Part shown: piece by piece, positions 1 through 5,775 of the stretch
Numbering within the stretch: the first letter of the stretch is position 1
How the letters are laid out: every line of letters starts with the position of its first letter
Origin: Flavobacteriales bacterium
GTDB lineage: Bacteria > Bacteroidota > Bacteroidia > Flavobacteriales > Parvicellaceae
Length of the DNA: 5,775 nt
Direction of reading: 5' to 3'
Assembly (NCBI GenBank): GCA_014239715.1
Contig: JAAZYJ010000203.1
Coordinates: forward strand, 1-5,775
Program-made: the position numbers and the translations under genes
The notes under the pieces: generated by a model
What the model saw: only the letters and a program-made list of their open reading frames with translations
Told to the model about the DNA's origin: nothing
The model's database searches: none

Positions 1-118
1 AGGTGCAGGAGATCAAAATATTGAGTTCGATGGTTCTAACCTTGCAGGAGGCATCTACTACTACGCACTTACCATTAACGGTAAACGATCAACTAAGAAA
101 TTCGTAGTAGCAAAATAA
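1..118 (+). CDS. T9SS type A sorting domain protein, C-terminal fragment
   Basis: This is the 3' end of a gene that begins before the window. Reading from base 2 gives 38 residues and a TAA stop at 116-118. The residues form the last strands of a type A T9SS C-terminal domain: an LAGGIYYY core, then an NGK turn, then a basic TKKFVVAK end. In Bacteroidota this domain targets a periplasmic protein through the type IX secretion translocon to the surface or medium, where it is usually removed. The fragment matches the tail of the next gene (353-2323) at 20 of 38 positions without gaps, so the two are T9SS cargo with related tags. Nothing can be said about the main function, because the functional part lies upstream. 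Confidence 0.85.
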   Translation, partial: GAGDQNIEFDGSNLAGGIYYYALTINGKRSTKKFVVAK

Positions 119-140
119 GCTATTTCCCATTTTTTATTGA

Positions 141-174
141 AATACCCCGTGCTGGAGCACGGGGTATTTTTTTT
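141..174 (+). terminator. Rho-independent terminator of the upstream T9SS gene
   Basis: A perfect 12-bp stem (141-152 with 157-168, core CCCCGTGC/GCACGGGG) closes a TGGA tetraloop and runs straight into eight T residues (167-174). It lies 22 bases after the stop codon of the upstream partial gene. It should isolate that gene from the next one, which has its own promoter. Confidence 0.92.
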
Positions 175-274
175 GACTAATTATTCATAATTAATTCGAT
201 TTCCGATTATTCAGCATAAAATAACACCCGTAAACACACGTCAATTCGCCGTTTTCGTTAATTTTTTAACCCTT

Positions 275-291
275 ACTTCAAAAAATGAAGT
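275..291. repeat. Short inverted repeat upstream of the promoter
   Basis: ACTTCA (275-280) and TGAAGT (286-291) form a perfect 6-bp inverted repeat around AAAAA, ending 6 bases before the -33 element of the promoter at 298-327. The position would suit an activator site, but arms this short can arise by chance in AT-rich DNA. Regulatory function is only a guess. Confidence 0.25.
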
Positions 292-297
292 GTATTG

Positions 298-327
298 TTG
301 AACATTGCGAGTGTTTTCTTAGATTTG
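298..327 (+). promoter_or_regulatory. Bacteroidota-type promoter (TTG-N19-TAGATTTG)
   Basis: TTG at 298-300 is followed by exactly 19 bases and then TAGATTTG at 320-327. This fits the Bacteroidota housekeeping sigma consensus (-33 TTG or TTTG, -7 TAnnTTTG) at all fixed positions. The start of transcription would fall near 333, leaving a leader of about 20 bases before the ATG at 353. The leader is A-rich and has no Shine-Dalgarno sequence, as is usual in this phylum. Confidence 0.75.
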
Positions 328-352
328 CGAAGTAATAACTAAAAATTCAGAA

Positions 353-2323
353 ATGAAAAAATTATACCTCGTGGGCGGACTTGCAGCCCTCACTTTAACA
401 TTAAATGCTCAGAATGCCGATAGGAGTTCTTACTCTGCAGTTCCTGCTCAGCTTGAGCAATGCACTAAGGCATTCATTAATGCTGATGGGACCGCTTATG
501 CTAAAGGACCCGGTGACGTATTTTGGAGCGAAGATTTCTCAGGCGGAATACCCGTTGGATGGAGCGTTGTTGACAACAATGGAATGGGTTACGATTGGAT
601 CCTGAATAGCACTGCTGTAACTGCGGCGTACACAGGGGCAAATGGCTCCCCTATTTCATCAACTTCAGGTGGCAACCATATGCTACTTTTCGGTGATGGA
701 TACAACACAATTGGTGGATCTGGAGGTGTCGATCCTTTGGCGTCTTTTACCGCTATGGATGCATACTTTCAATCCGCACCAATAAGCATGGGTACCGGAT
801 ATAATGCGGTTTCTCTACAATGGCAACAAAAATTGAGGTTTTGCTGCACGGCTGACCTCAGTGCCTTTACTGTAGTTGTCTCCCGTGATGCAGCGTTTAC
901 ACCTGGAGCAACAACAGTATCTTATGAGGCAAATCAATATGTTGATTTTAATGACAATTCAGATGACCCGATGAATGTTTCTGTTGATATTTCAGCAGTT
1001 GCAGGAGGAATGTATACCGGAGATATTTACATTCGGTTTCACCAACAACAAAACAGCCATTATTTTTGGATGGTCGATGATATCGAATTAATGGAAACCC
1101 CTAACAATGACCTAAAATTATTGGATGGGTTTTGGGCCAACACAACTGGTAGTACAACTCCATATATCCCATATTCGATGATCCCTCAAAGTCAGCTGAA
1201 CGACATTGATTTTTACGGTGTGGTTAGAAATAACGGTGGGATGGATCAACCAAATACAGTTATGACTGCTACCGTTAGCGGTGTTGCATCAGCGACCTAT
1301 GCTTCAACCCCTTACTCTTCTGTTGCACAAACATCTGACACGTTGATGTCCGGGCCAATGGTAGGTGCTGGTTCTGCCAATGGCAGTTATTCAGTAGCGT
1401 GGTCTGTTGCTTCAGATTCTACTGATTTTACTCCTATTGACAACGTGATTTCCGATGGACAATGGGATTTTGAAGTCAACAATTCTGTTTATGCAAGGGA
1501 CGCCGGGGCTATGACTGGATCGTATAGTACACGAGATTTTGATGGTGATGGACTTGTAGATCCGGTTGAGTTCTTTCTTGACTATCAGTTCTACAATGCG
1601 GACACTGTGCTTTCTATATCCGCAGTTTTCCCAGGTGGATCAGATAATTCTGTTGGACAGGAGCTTAAATACAACATTTACGATCCGGCAGGGAACCCTG
1701 TGTACGACGGCATAACAGCATTGGTACCATCTTATACACTTACAGCTGGAGATCTTACTCCAAGTGGAGCGGGCAGTGAAATTTGGGTTAATTTACCTTT
1801 GACCGATCCTTTAACAGGTAACGCAGGATATCCTGTTGACCCTGCCTTGGGAGAAGTTTGGACCGTTTCAATTTTCAACGAGTTCGATTCTTTGTTCGTT
1901 GGAGTATCCGGAGTAGCTATGGCAGTTGGTGGTTCATGGACTACTGCAGGGGTATCATGGTACCCTCTTGACGGTTCAGCGCAGGACTACTATACCACAG
2001 ACTGCTTCATGATGAGACTTAATCTTGCAACCGTAAGCACAGGTCTCAACGAAGATGAAATGGGTGCTAATCTTGGCCAGAACATACCTAACCCTTTCAA
2101 CGGATCTACTATGGTTCCATTTACACTTTCAAACTCTGCTAATGTGGAGTTCGTGGTAATGGACGTTACAGGTAAGATCGTTGAAAAGCAAGGACTTGGT
2201 AATCTTCAAGCAGGCCAGCATAATGTAACTTTTGCTTCTAATGACCTGGCAGGTGGTATCTATTACTACTCGGTTATCGTGGATGGCATTAGAACTACTA
2301 AGAAAATGGCTGTAGCGAAGTAA
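353..2323 (+). CDS. Secreted T9SS type A cargo protein with choice-of-anchor-J-like domain
   Basis: A 656-residue exported protein of unknown exact role. Residues 1-19 are a signal peptide (MKK, hydrophobic core, LNA), probably cut before Q20, in line with the known tendency of Bacteroidota signal peptidase I substrates to start with Gln. Residues about 56-248 resemble a choice-of-anchor-J/cleaved-adhesin beta-jelly-roll: it opens with WSEDFSGGIPVGW and closes with FWMVDDIEL. Residues about 252-380 look like an Ig/CARDB-type domain (NNDLKLLD, VVRNNGG). Residues 395-406 form an EF-hand-like loop with D395, D397, D399, G400, V402 and E406 in canonical positions. A further beta-rich region follows to about 555. 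Residues 573-656 are a type A T9SS sorting domain (NIPNPFN, DVTGKIV, AGGIYYY, basic TTKK end). No protease or glycosidase motif is seen, so an adhesin or surface-binding role is the best inference. The gene has its own promoter and terminator and looks monocistronic. Confidence 0.9.
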   Translation: MKKLYLVGGLAALTLTLNAQNADRSSYSAVPAQLEQCTKAFINADGTAYAKGPGDVFWSEDFSGGIPVGWSVVDNNGMGYDWILNSTAVTAAYTGANGSPISSTSGGNHMLLFGDGYNTIGGSGGVDPLASFTAMDAYFQSAPISMGTGYNAVSLQWQQKLRFCCTADLSAFTVVVSRDAAFTPGATTVSYEANQYVDFNDNSDDPMNVSVDISAVAGGMYTGDIYIRFHQQQNSHYFWMVDDIELMETPNNDLKLLDGFWANTTGSTTPYIPYSMIPQSQLNDIDFYGVVRNNGGMDQPNTVMTATVSGVASATYASTPYSSVAQTSDTLMSGPMVGAGSANGSYSVAWSVASDSTDFTPIDNVISDGQWDFEVNNSVYARDAGAMTGSYSTRDFDGDGLVDPVEFFLDYQFYNADTVLSISAVFPGGSDNSVGQELKYNIYDPAGNPVYDGITALVPSYTLTAGDLTPSGAGSEIWVNLPLTDPLTGNAGYPVDPALGEVWTVSIFNEFDSLFVGVSGVAMAVGGSWTTAGVSWYPLDGSAQDYYTTDCFMMRLNLATVSTGLNEDEMGANLGQNIPNPFNGSTMVPFTLSNSANVEFVVMDVTGKIVEKQGLGNLQAGQHNVTFASNDLAGGIYYYSVIVDGIRTTKKMAVAK

Positions 2324-2347
2324 TATCGTAACAGCACAACACAATTC

Positions 2348-2379
2348 AAAAACCCCGGCTGATCAGTCGGGGTTTTTTT
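2348..2379. terminator. Bidirectional terminator between convergent genes
   Basis: CCCCGGCT (2353-2360) pairs with AGTCGGGG (2365-2372) around a GATC loop, with one G-T pair, and is extended by five A-T pairs (2348-2352 with 2373-2377). Seven T residues (2373-2379) follow on the plus strand and five on the minus strand, so it can end both the T9SS gene and the convergent ctlX-like gene. Its plus-strand T tract overlaps the ctlX-like stop codon (2378-2380). Confidence 0.88.
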
Positions 2380-3262
2380 ATTTTACGGAAAGGAAGTTTT
2401 CGGCGATCATGCAACGGGCGCTTCCACCCCCTACTGTTTCGATCTTGTCAATAGGCAACACACATATAGAGCTCCATTTTTGTATGGTTTGAAGCTGATC
2501 TTCACGTAAACATTCAAATGCTCCTTTACTCATTACAAATAAAGAGTCTCCTTCATCATCTGCCAATTCTAAACCGTTTCCTGCAAAGTTTACCATTTGA
2601 TCTGTAGAGATAGGAACAAGCGTTTTCTGAATGGAATTAAAGATCTCTCGCCCGACCTGATCCAATACCTCCAAACAAACTATAACGTAATCCTCTGCAA
2701 CAGCCATGACCACGTTGGTGTGGTAAATTTCTTTTTCTTCATAATAAGCTCCGAATATTTTTGGCGTATAGCCGATACTTTTAATGTAGCTGTCTGCCAG
2801 CCCTTGATCAGTTCGTGAAGAAATGCAAACATAACCCACCTTTGCATAATGATCAAAAACGACACTTCCTGTTCCTTCCAGGAATCGTGCTTGCTTTTCG
2901 TAGCCAGACAGGTCCAGTAACTGACTGCATTCATATTTTTTAGTAATTTCTTCTATTATCTCGGGCCTTCTCTCTATTCTTCTGTTTACACTAGCCATTG
3001 GAAAGAGTACAATTGCCCCATCTGCTCTCAGCTGCAACCAATTGTTCGGAAATATGGCGTCGGGCTTAGCTGGTTCTGTGCTATCTTCCACAACCAGCAC
3101 ATCAACGCCGGAATTTTTCAACGACAGTACGGATCTGTCAAATTCTGTGTTTATCTCCTTCGGGTCAAACTGCACTTCTTGTTGAAACGCGTTGGACTGT
3201 GACGTGTTTTCGTTGAACCCAAATGATCTGGGCCGTATCATTACCACATTATTTGTCCTCAT
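2378..3262 (-). CDS. ctlX: CtlX-family citrulline/arginine-type hydrolase (pentein fold)
   Basis: A 294-residue cytoplasmic enzyme of the guanidino-group-modifying (pentein) superfamily, which includes arginine deiminase, dimethylarginine hydrolase and amidinotransferases. It matches the form called citrulline utilization hydrolase CtlX or arginine-deiminase-related protein, close to its usual length of about 300. Visible marks, in order, are MIRPRSFGFNE (8-18), PDAIFPNNW (67-75) with D68 in the substrate site, LEGTGS (128-133) with E129, YHTNVV (180-185) with the general-base H181, FAGNGLEL (226-233), and GGGSARC (278-284) with the nucleophile C284. All expected catalytic residues are present, so it should be active. 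The chemistry would be cysteine-thiol hydrolysis of a guanidino or ureido group. The real substrate (citrulline, arginine or a methylated arginine) cannot be read from sequence. It stands alone, with no arginine-pathway gene beside it. The ATG at 3262 gives the expected N-terminus. I found no convincing promoter in the 119 bases up to the divergent lipoprotein gene. Confidence 0.88.
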   Translation of the reverse strand: MRTNNVVMIRPRSFGFNENTSQSNAFQQEVQFDPKEINTEFDRSVLSLKNSGVDVLVVEDSTEPAKPDAIFPNNWLQLRADGAIVLFPMASVNRRIERRPEIIEEITKKYECSQLLDLSGYEKQARFLEGTGSVVFDHYAKVGYVCISSRTDQGLADSYIKSIGYTPKIFGAYYEEKEIYHTNVVMAVAEDYVIVCLEVLDQVGREIFNSIQKTLVPISTDQMVNFAGNGLELADDEGDSLFVMSKGAFECLREDQLQTIQKWSSICVLPIDKIETVGGGSARCMIAENFLSVK

Positions 3263-3381
3263 CAGAAGAAGTTATACCTGAATATTTGTCCTATATTTAG
3301 CTGTACTATTCCCTTTTAAAAAATTGAGTAATTCAACTTTTAAGGAAAAGTACTAACTCGTCATAACGAAAATAAACAATC

Positions 3382-4017
3382 ATGAGAAAAATAGGCATCC
3401 TTCTTATTGCTTCCACCCTATTTATTGGATCCTGCACAAAAGAAGAAGACCTTGACGGCAATAACGTTCCTTTTGAAACCACTCATTTCTCGCTGGAAGA
3501 GCGAATAACCCTGATGATCCCTAACACTGTCTTAAGCGGAATCTCGTTTATTACCGCCTGCTGGGATATTCCATTCGGATCTCATATCAATTATGAACAA
3601 ATGGTACCGGCCAGCAACCCGAACCCTTATGCTCACCTGGTTGAGGAAATTAAACCTAAGGCCATTAAAATGGAATTGATGAATGTAGAAGGGTGTGATT
3701 TTTCCATGCTTGACAAGGTAGATATTTATATCGTGAATAAAGATGTTGCCAGTATCGGGGATCTTGTGTTTTATGACCCTCTTTTTCCAGATGACCCGCA
3801 CAATGCCAAGTTCATAGGATCTGTCGACAATATCGCAAACGATGTTGGAAGCACGCTATACCCAACCGTTGACCCCAACGTAATACTTGATGAGTTTATT
3901 CACGACAACGATTTCCAGATCTACATGAATATGGATATCGACAAGACCTTTACTGCAGAAACCGCAGTTATCAAAGCAACACTTGATCTTGACGTCAAAC
4001 TAAAAAACGACAATTAG
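3382..4017 (+). CDS. Hypothetical lipoprotein with surface-export-like signal
   Basis: A 211-residue lipoprotein of unknown function. The N-terminus is MRK, a hydrophobic core, then the lipobox IGSC, so signal peptidase II would cleave before C18. The mature start, Cys-Thr-Lys-Glu-Glu-Asp, fits the Bacteroidota lipoprotein export signal (Lys followed by two acidic residues just after the Cys), which sends lipoproteins to the cell surface. Surface exposure is therefore inferred. The rest looks beta-rich. Segments such as IKPKAIKMELMNVEGCDFSMLDK (given here only by its start, residues 90-112), then VDIYIVN (113-119), and a closing stretch of alternating hydrophobic residues (176-206) recall uncharacterised single-domain Bacteroidota lipoproteins with a beta-sandwich pattern. 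No catalytic motif is seen. The start is preceded by an A-rich stretch and no Shine-Dalgarno site. Its TAG stop overlaps the stop of the convergent gene at 4014-4466, and no terminator separates them. Confidence 0.8.
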   Translation: MRKIGILLIASTLFIGSCTKEEDLDGNNVPFETTHFSLEERITLMIPNTVLSGISFITACWDIPFGSHINYEQMVPASNPNPYAHLVEEIKPKAIKMELMNVEGCDFSMLDKVDIYIVNKDVASIGDLVFYDPLFPDDPHNAKFIGSVDNIANDVGSTLYPTVDPNVILDEFIHDNDFQIYMNMDIDKTFTAETAVIKATLDLDVKLKNDN

Positions 4018-4466
4018 GAAGTTACTCTCCCCTCACGAGAAATTCGAAGAACAGTTTTCACCTCGCCAATATTGAAAAAATCAATTTGATTCGCTGATGT
4101 ATTGAGCAGCATTTCGGATTGATTAAGAAGTTCAATATGGAAATCTCCATCAACGAATTGATCCATATCCATCTGAATTGTCTTTGTATCAATAAGCGAC
4201 CAAGTGCCCGTTGTGAAATAATTGATCGTATCCGCGGTGTAATACTCGCCCCTCATGATCCCATTGTCGAGCATATAAATTACATAGGTTCCATTGCTGG
4301 AAACATAATCATCCAAAAAACCATGCATTTGATTCGTAGATCCACCATCTATTTCAAATGAATTCAAATACCACTTTCCTTTAATGATGTAGGAACGATG
4401 TACCTTATAACAACCTGTTAACAGGATGCAACACACAACCAATCCCAATAAAATGAACTTTTTCAT
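4014..4466 (-). CDS. Lipocalin-like lipoprotein
   Basis: A 150-residue lipoprotein. MKK and a hydrophobic stretch lead to the lipobox LTGC, with the lipidated cysteine at C19. The next residues (YKVHRS) are not acidic, so unlike its neighbour it lacks a surface-export signal and probably faces the periplasm from the outer membrane. The mature part resembles small Bacteroidota lipocalin-like domains. It has an early I-x-GKWYLNSFEIDGG strand (28-42, with W32 in the GxW position), a run of short beta strands, a second TGTWSLID strand (86-93), then acidic strands QMDMDQF and FHIELLN. Such domains are eight-stranded barrels that may bind small hydrophobic ligands, but no ligand is known here. The ATG at 4466 is the obvious start because it gives a complete signal. 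The gene is divergent from the DUF445 gene across only about 59 bases and convergent with the lipoprotein at 3382-4017. Confidence 0.78.
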   Translation of the reverse strand: MKKFILLGLVVCCILLTGCYKVHRSYIIKGKWYLNSFEIDGGSTNQMHGFLDDYVSSNGTYVIYMLDNGIMRGEYYTADTINYFTTGTWSLIDTKTIQMDMDQFVDGDFHIELLNQSEMLLNTSANQIDFFNIGEVKTVLRISREGRVTS

Positions 4467-4525
4467 TTAAATCGAATTATTGGACAATATAGTTATTTGT
4501 AGTTAAAAAATTGCACTTTTACCGC

Positions 4526-5752
4526 ATGTGGCAGTGGATACAAACGCATACGGACATATTCCTGTACTTGTCCATTCCATTAACAAGTGCAGTGGTGGGT
4601 TGGGCCACCAATGTGTTGGCTTTGAAAATGACATTTTATCCGTTGGAATTCATAGGCATCAAGCCTGTCTTTGGTTGGCAAGGGATCATACCTTCCAAGG
4701 CGGCTAAAATGTCAAAAATATCTGTGGATCTTTGGACAACAAAGCTGATCAATGTGAAAGAAATGTTCTCCAAGATCAAGCCGGAGGCGGTTGCCGATGA
4801 AATGCGCCCGGAATTTGACAGAATTGCCAGGGAAATGATGGAAGAGGTTATGGAAGACCAGATGCCGCAGATCTGGGCAAAAGTGCCGGATGCTGCGAAA
4901 AACATTGTGTATACTCGAATGTCAAAGGATCTTCCTTTTATTATTTCCGACATTATGCAAGACGTCAAAGACAATATTGAAGATGTTTTTGATCTTAAAG
5001 CGATGATCGTGCAAAGGCTGACAACTGACAAAGCGATGATGAACGAGATCTTTCTGAAGTGTGGTAAAGAAGAATTTAAGTTCATCGAAAGGTCAGGGCT
5101 GTACTTTGGATTTCTTTTTGGCCTTATTCAAATGGCGGTTTGGTGGTTTTTTCCTGAATGGTGGATCCTTCCGTTGTTTGGGCTTCTTGTTGGTTACGGA
5201 ACCAACTGGCTTGCATTAAAATTAATTTTCGCACCTATAAAGCCCAAACGAATCCTGGGAATGAAATTACAAGGATTGTTCATTAAGCGACAACCCGAAG
5301 TTTCCGTCGAATATGCTCACATACTGGCTAATGACATCCTCACTTTCGACAGGATCTTTGCGGCGATAATAAACGGCCCAACCAAAGATAGGTTCGTAAG
5401 CTTGATACAGAAACATACGCACAAGGCCTTTGACGACGCCGTCGGAATGGGCAAACCCATGATCAAGCTTGTTGGTGGCGAGAACAACTACAAACGGATC
5501 AAAGACATTGCCTCCAGAAAGGTGATCCGAGAGCTTCCGAAATCAGTTAAGCCAGCTTTTGCTTACGCTGAGGAGTCAATGGATCTGGAAAATGTAATGC
5601 GAAACAGAATGCTCAATTTATCTCCACCTGAGTTTGTTGGCTTTCTTCGCCCTGTGTTTCAGGAGGATGAGTTGAAATTAATTTTGGTTGGTGCTTTTTT
5701 AGGTTGTGCCGCCGGGATTGCCCAGCTGATATTCGTATTTGGCGGTTGGTAA
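4526..5752 (+). CDS. DUF445 family membrane protein, duplicated form
   Basis: A 408-residue inner-membrane protein of the DUF445 family (YheB/YjiN-like), whose function is unknown. Predicted membrane segments are about 11-33, 190-209, 212-233 and 385-405, with two long, mostly helical, charged soluble regions between them. The family mark, a Gly-aromatic-x-Thr-Asn-x-Leu-Ala-Leu-Lys motif followed by F-x-P, occurs twice: TNVLALK at 28-34 and TNWLALK at 226-232. Each copy ends in a GxxxGxxxGxxQ membrane helix (191-202 and 389-400). The protein thus looks like two full DUF445 units in tandem, with both pairs of marks exactly 198 residues apart. I chose ATG 4526. An in-frame TTG at 4511 would add five residues (HFYR plus the start) and has an A-rich stretch just before it, so it stays possible. 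No promoter of the standard form is seen in the short gap to the divergent lipoprotein gene. Confidence 0.87.
   Translation: MWQWIQTHTDIFLYLSIPLTSAVVGWATNVLALKMTFYPLEFIGIKPVFGWQGIIPSKAAKMSKISVDLWTTKLINVKEMFSKIKPEAVADEMRPEFDRIAREMMEEVMEDQMPQIWAKVPDAAKNIVYTRMSKDLPFIISDIMQDVKDNIEDVFDLKAMIVQRLTTDKAMMNEIFLKCGKEEFKFIERSGLYFGFLFGLIQMAVWWFFPEWWILPLFGLLVGYGTNWLALKLIFAPIKPKRILGMKLQGLFIKRQPEVSVEYAHILANDILTFDRIFAAIINGPTKDRFVSLIQKHTHKAFDDAVGMGKPMIKLVGGENNYKRIKDIASRKVIRELPKSVKPAFAYAEESMDLENVMRNRMLNLSPPEFVGFLRPVFQEDELKLILVGAFLGCAAGIAQLIFVFGGW
4556..5731 (+). repeat. Tandem DUF445 units within one protein
   Basis: Unit 1 (residues about 11-203, bases 4556-5134) and unit 2 (about 212-402, bases 5159-5731) share the same order of marks: a membrane helix with G(W/Y)(A/G)TN(V/W)LALK and F-x-P, a basic segment, a long helical region, and a glycine-zipper helix ending in Gln. 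The DNA of the two motifs has clearly diverged, so the duplication is old and visible mainly at protein level. Confidence 0.75.
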
Positions 5753-5775
5753 ACCGGCCATACTCTTTACCACAT

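Noticed and set aside
2129..2344. Minus-strand open frame of 71 codons over the T9SS sorting domain
   Set aside because: It is antisense to a conserved sorting tag and has a nondescript translation.
2597..2934. Open frames on both strands (73 and 84 codons) inside the ctlX-like gene
   Set aside because: They are other-frame readings of a well-supported pentein gene, and their translations show no signal or domain.
3281..3299. AATATTTG and TATATTTA as -7 boxes for the lipoprotein gene at 3382
   Set aside because: Each has one mismatch to TAnnTTTG and neither has TTG at the right distance upstream. They would also leave a leader of about 80 bases or more.
3324..3336. TTGA-N5-TCAA inverted repeat in the divergent gap between the ctlX-like and lipoprotein genes
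   Set aside because: Arms of only 4 bp in AT-rich DNA are expected by chance, and no promoter elements are aligned with it.
4119..4361. Plus-strand open frame of 80 codons opposite the lipocalin-like gene
   Set aside because: The minus strand encodes a lipoprotein with a full lipobox and matching domain pattern, and the plus-strand reading has no such support.
4636..5085. Minus-strand open frame of 149 codons inside the DUF445 gene
   Set aside because: It is fully antisense to a gene with clear family motifs, has a low-complexity Ser/Ile-rich translation, and shows no recognisable domain or upstream signals.

Overview
The window looks like a piece of a marine or freshwater Bacteroidota chromosome, most likely Flavobacteriales or a Cryomorphaceae-like relative. 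The evidence is two C-terminal sorting tags of the type IX secretion system (T9SS), a promoter of the Bacteroidota form TTG-N19-TAnnTTTG, A-rich translation starts without clear Shine-Dalgarno sites, two short lipoproteins, and a CtlX-type pentein enzyme of a form familiar from flavobacteria. There is no phage, transposon, CRISPR or RNA gene that I can support.

Layout: 1-118 is the last 38 codons of a T9SS cargo gene, closed by a strong intrinsic terminator (141-174). A well-formed promoter (298-327) then drives a 656-residue secreted T9SS protein (353-2323) with a choice-of-anchor-J-like domain, an EF-hand-like loop and a type A sorting tag. A shared bidirectional terminator (2348-2379) separates it from a convergent minus-strand gene, a CtlX-family citrulline/arginine-type hydrolase (2378-3262). 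Next is a lipoprotein with a surface-export-like signal (3382-4017), whose stop codon overlaps that of a convergent lipocalin-like lipoprotein (4014-4466). The window closes with a DUF445-family membrane protein (4526-5752) made of two tandem copies of the DUF445 unit.

After the first two plus-strand genes, every gene alternates in strand. The genes therefore appear to be single transcription units rather than an operon, and nothing ties them into one pathway. The common theme is the cell envelope: secreted, outer-membrane and inner-membrane proteins surround one cytoplasmic amino-acid hydrolase. I do not see a new multi-gene system. The points most worth a second look are the exact 198-residue duplication in the DUF445 protein, the overlapping stop codons of the two lipoprotein genes, and the calcium-type loop in the T9SS cargo.
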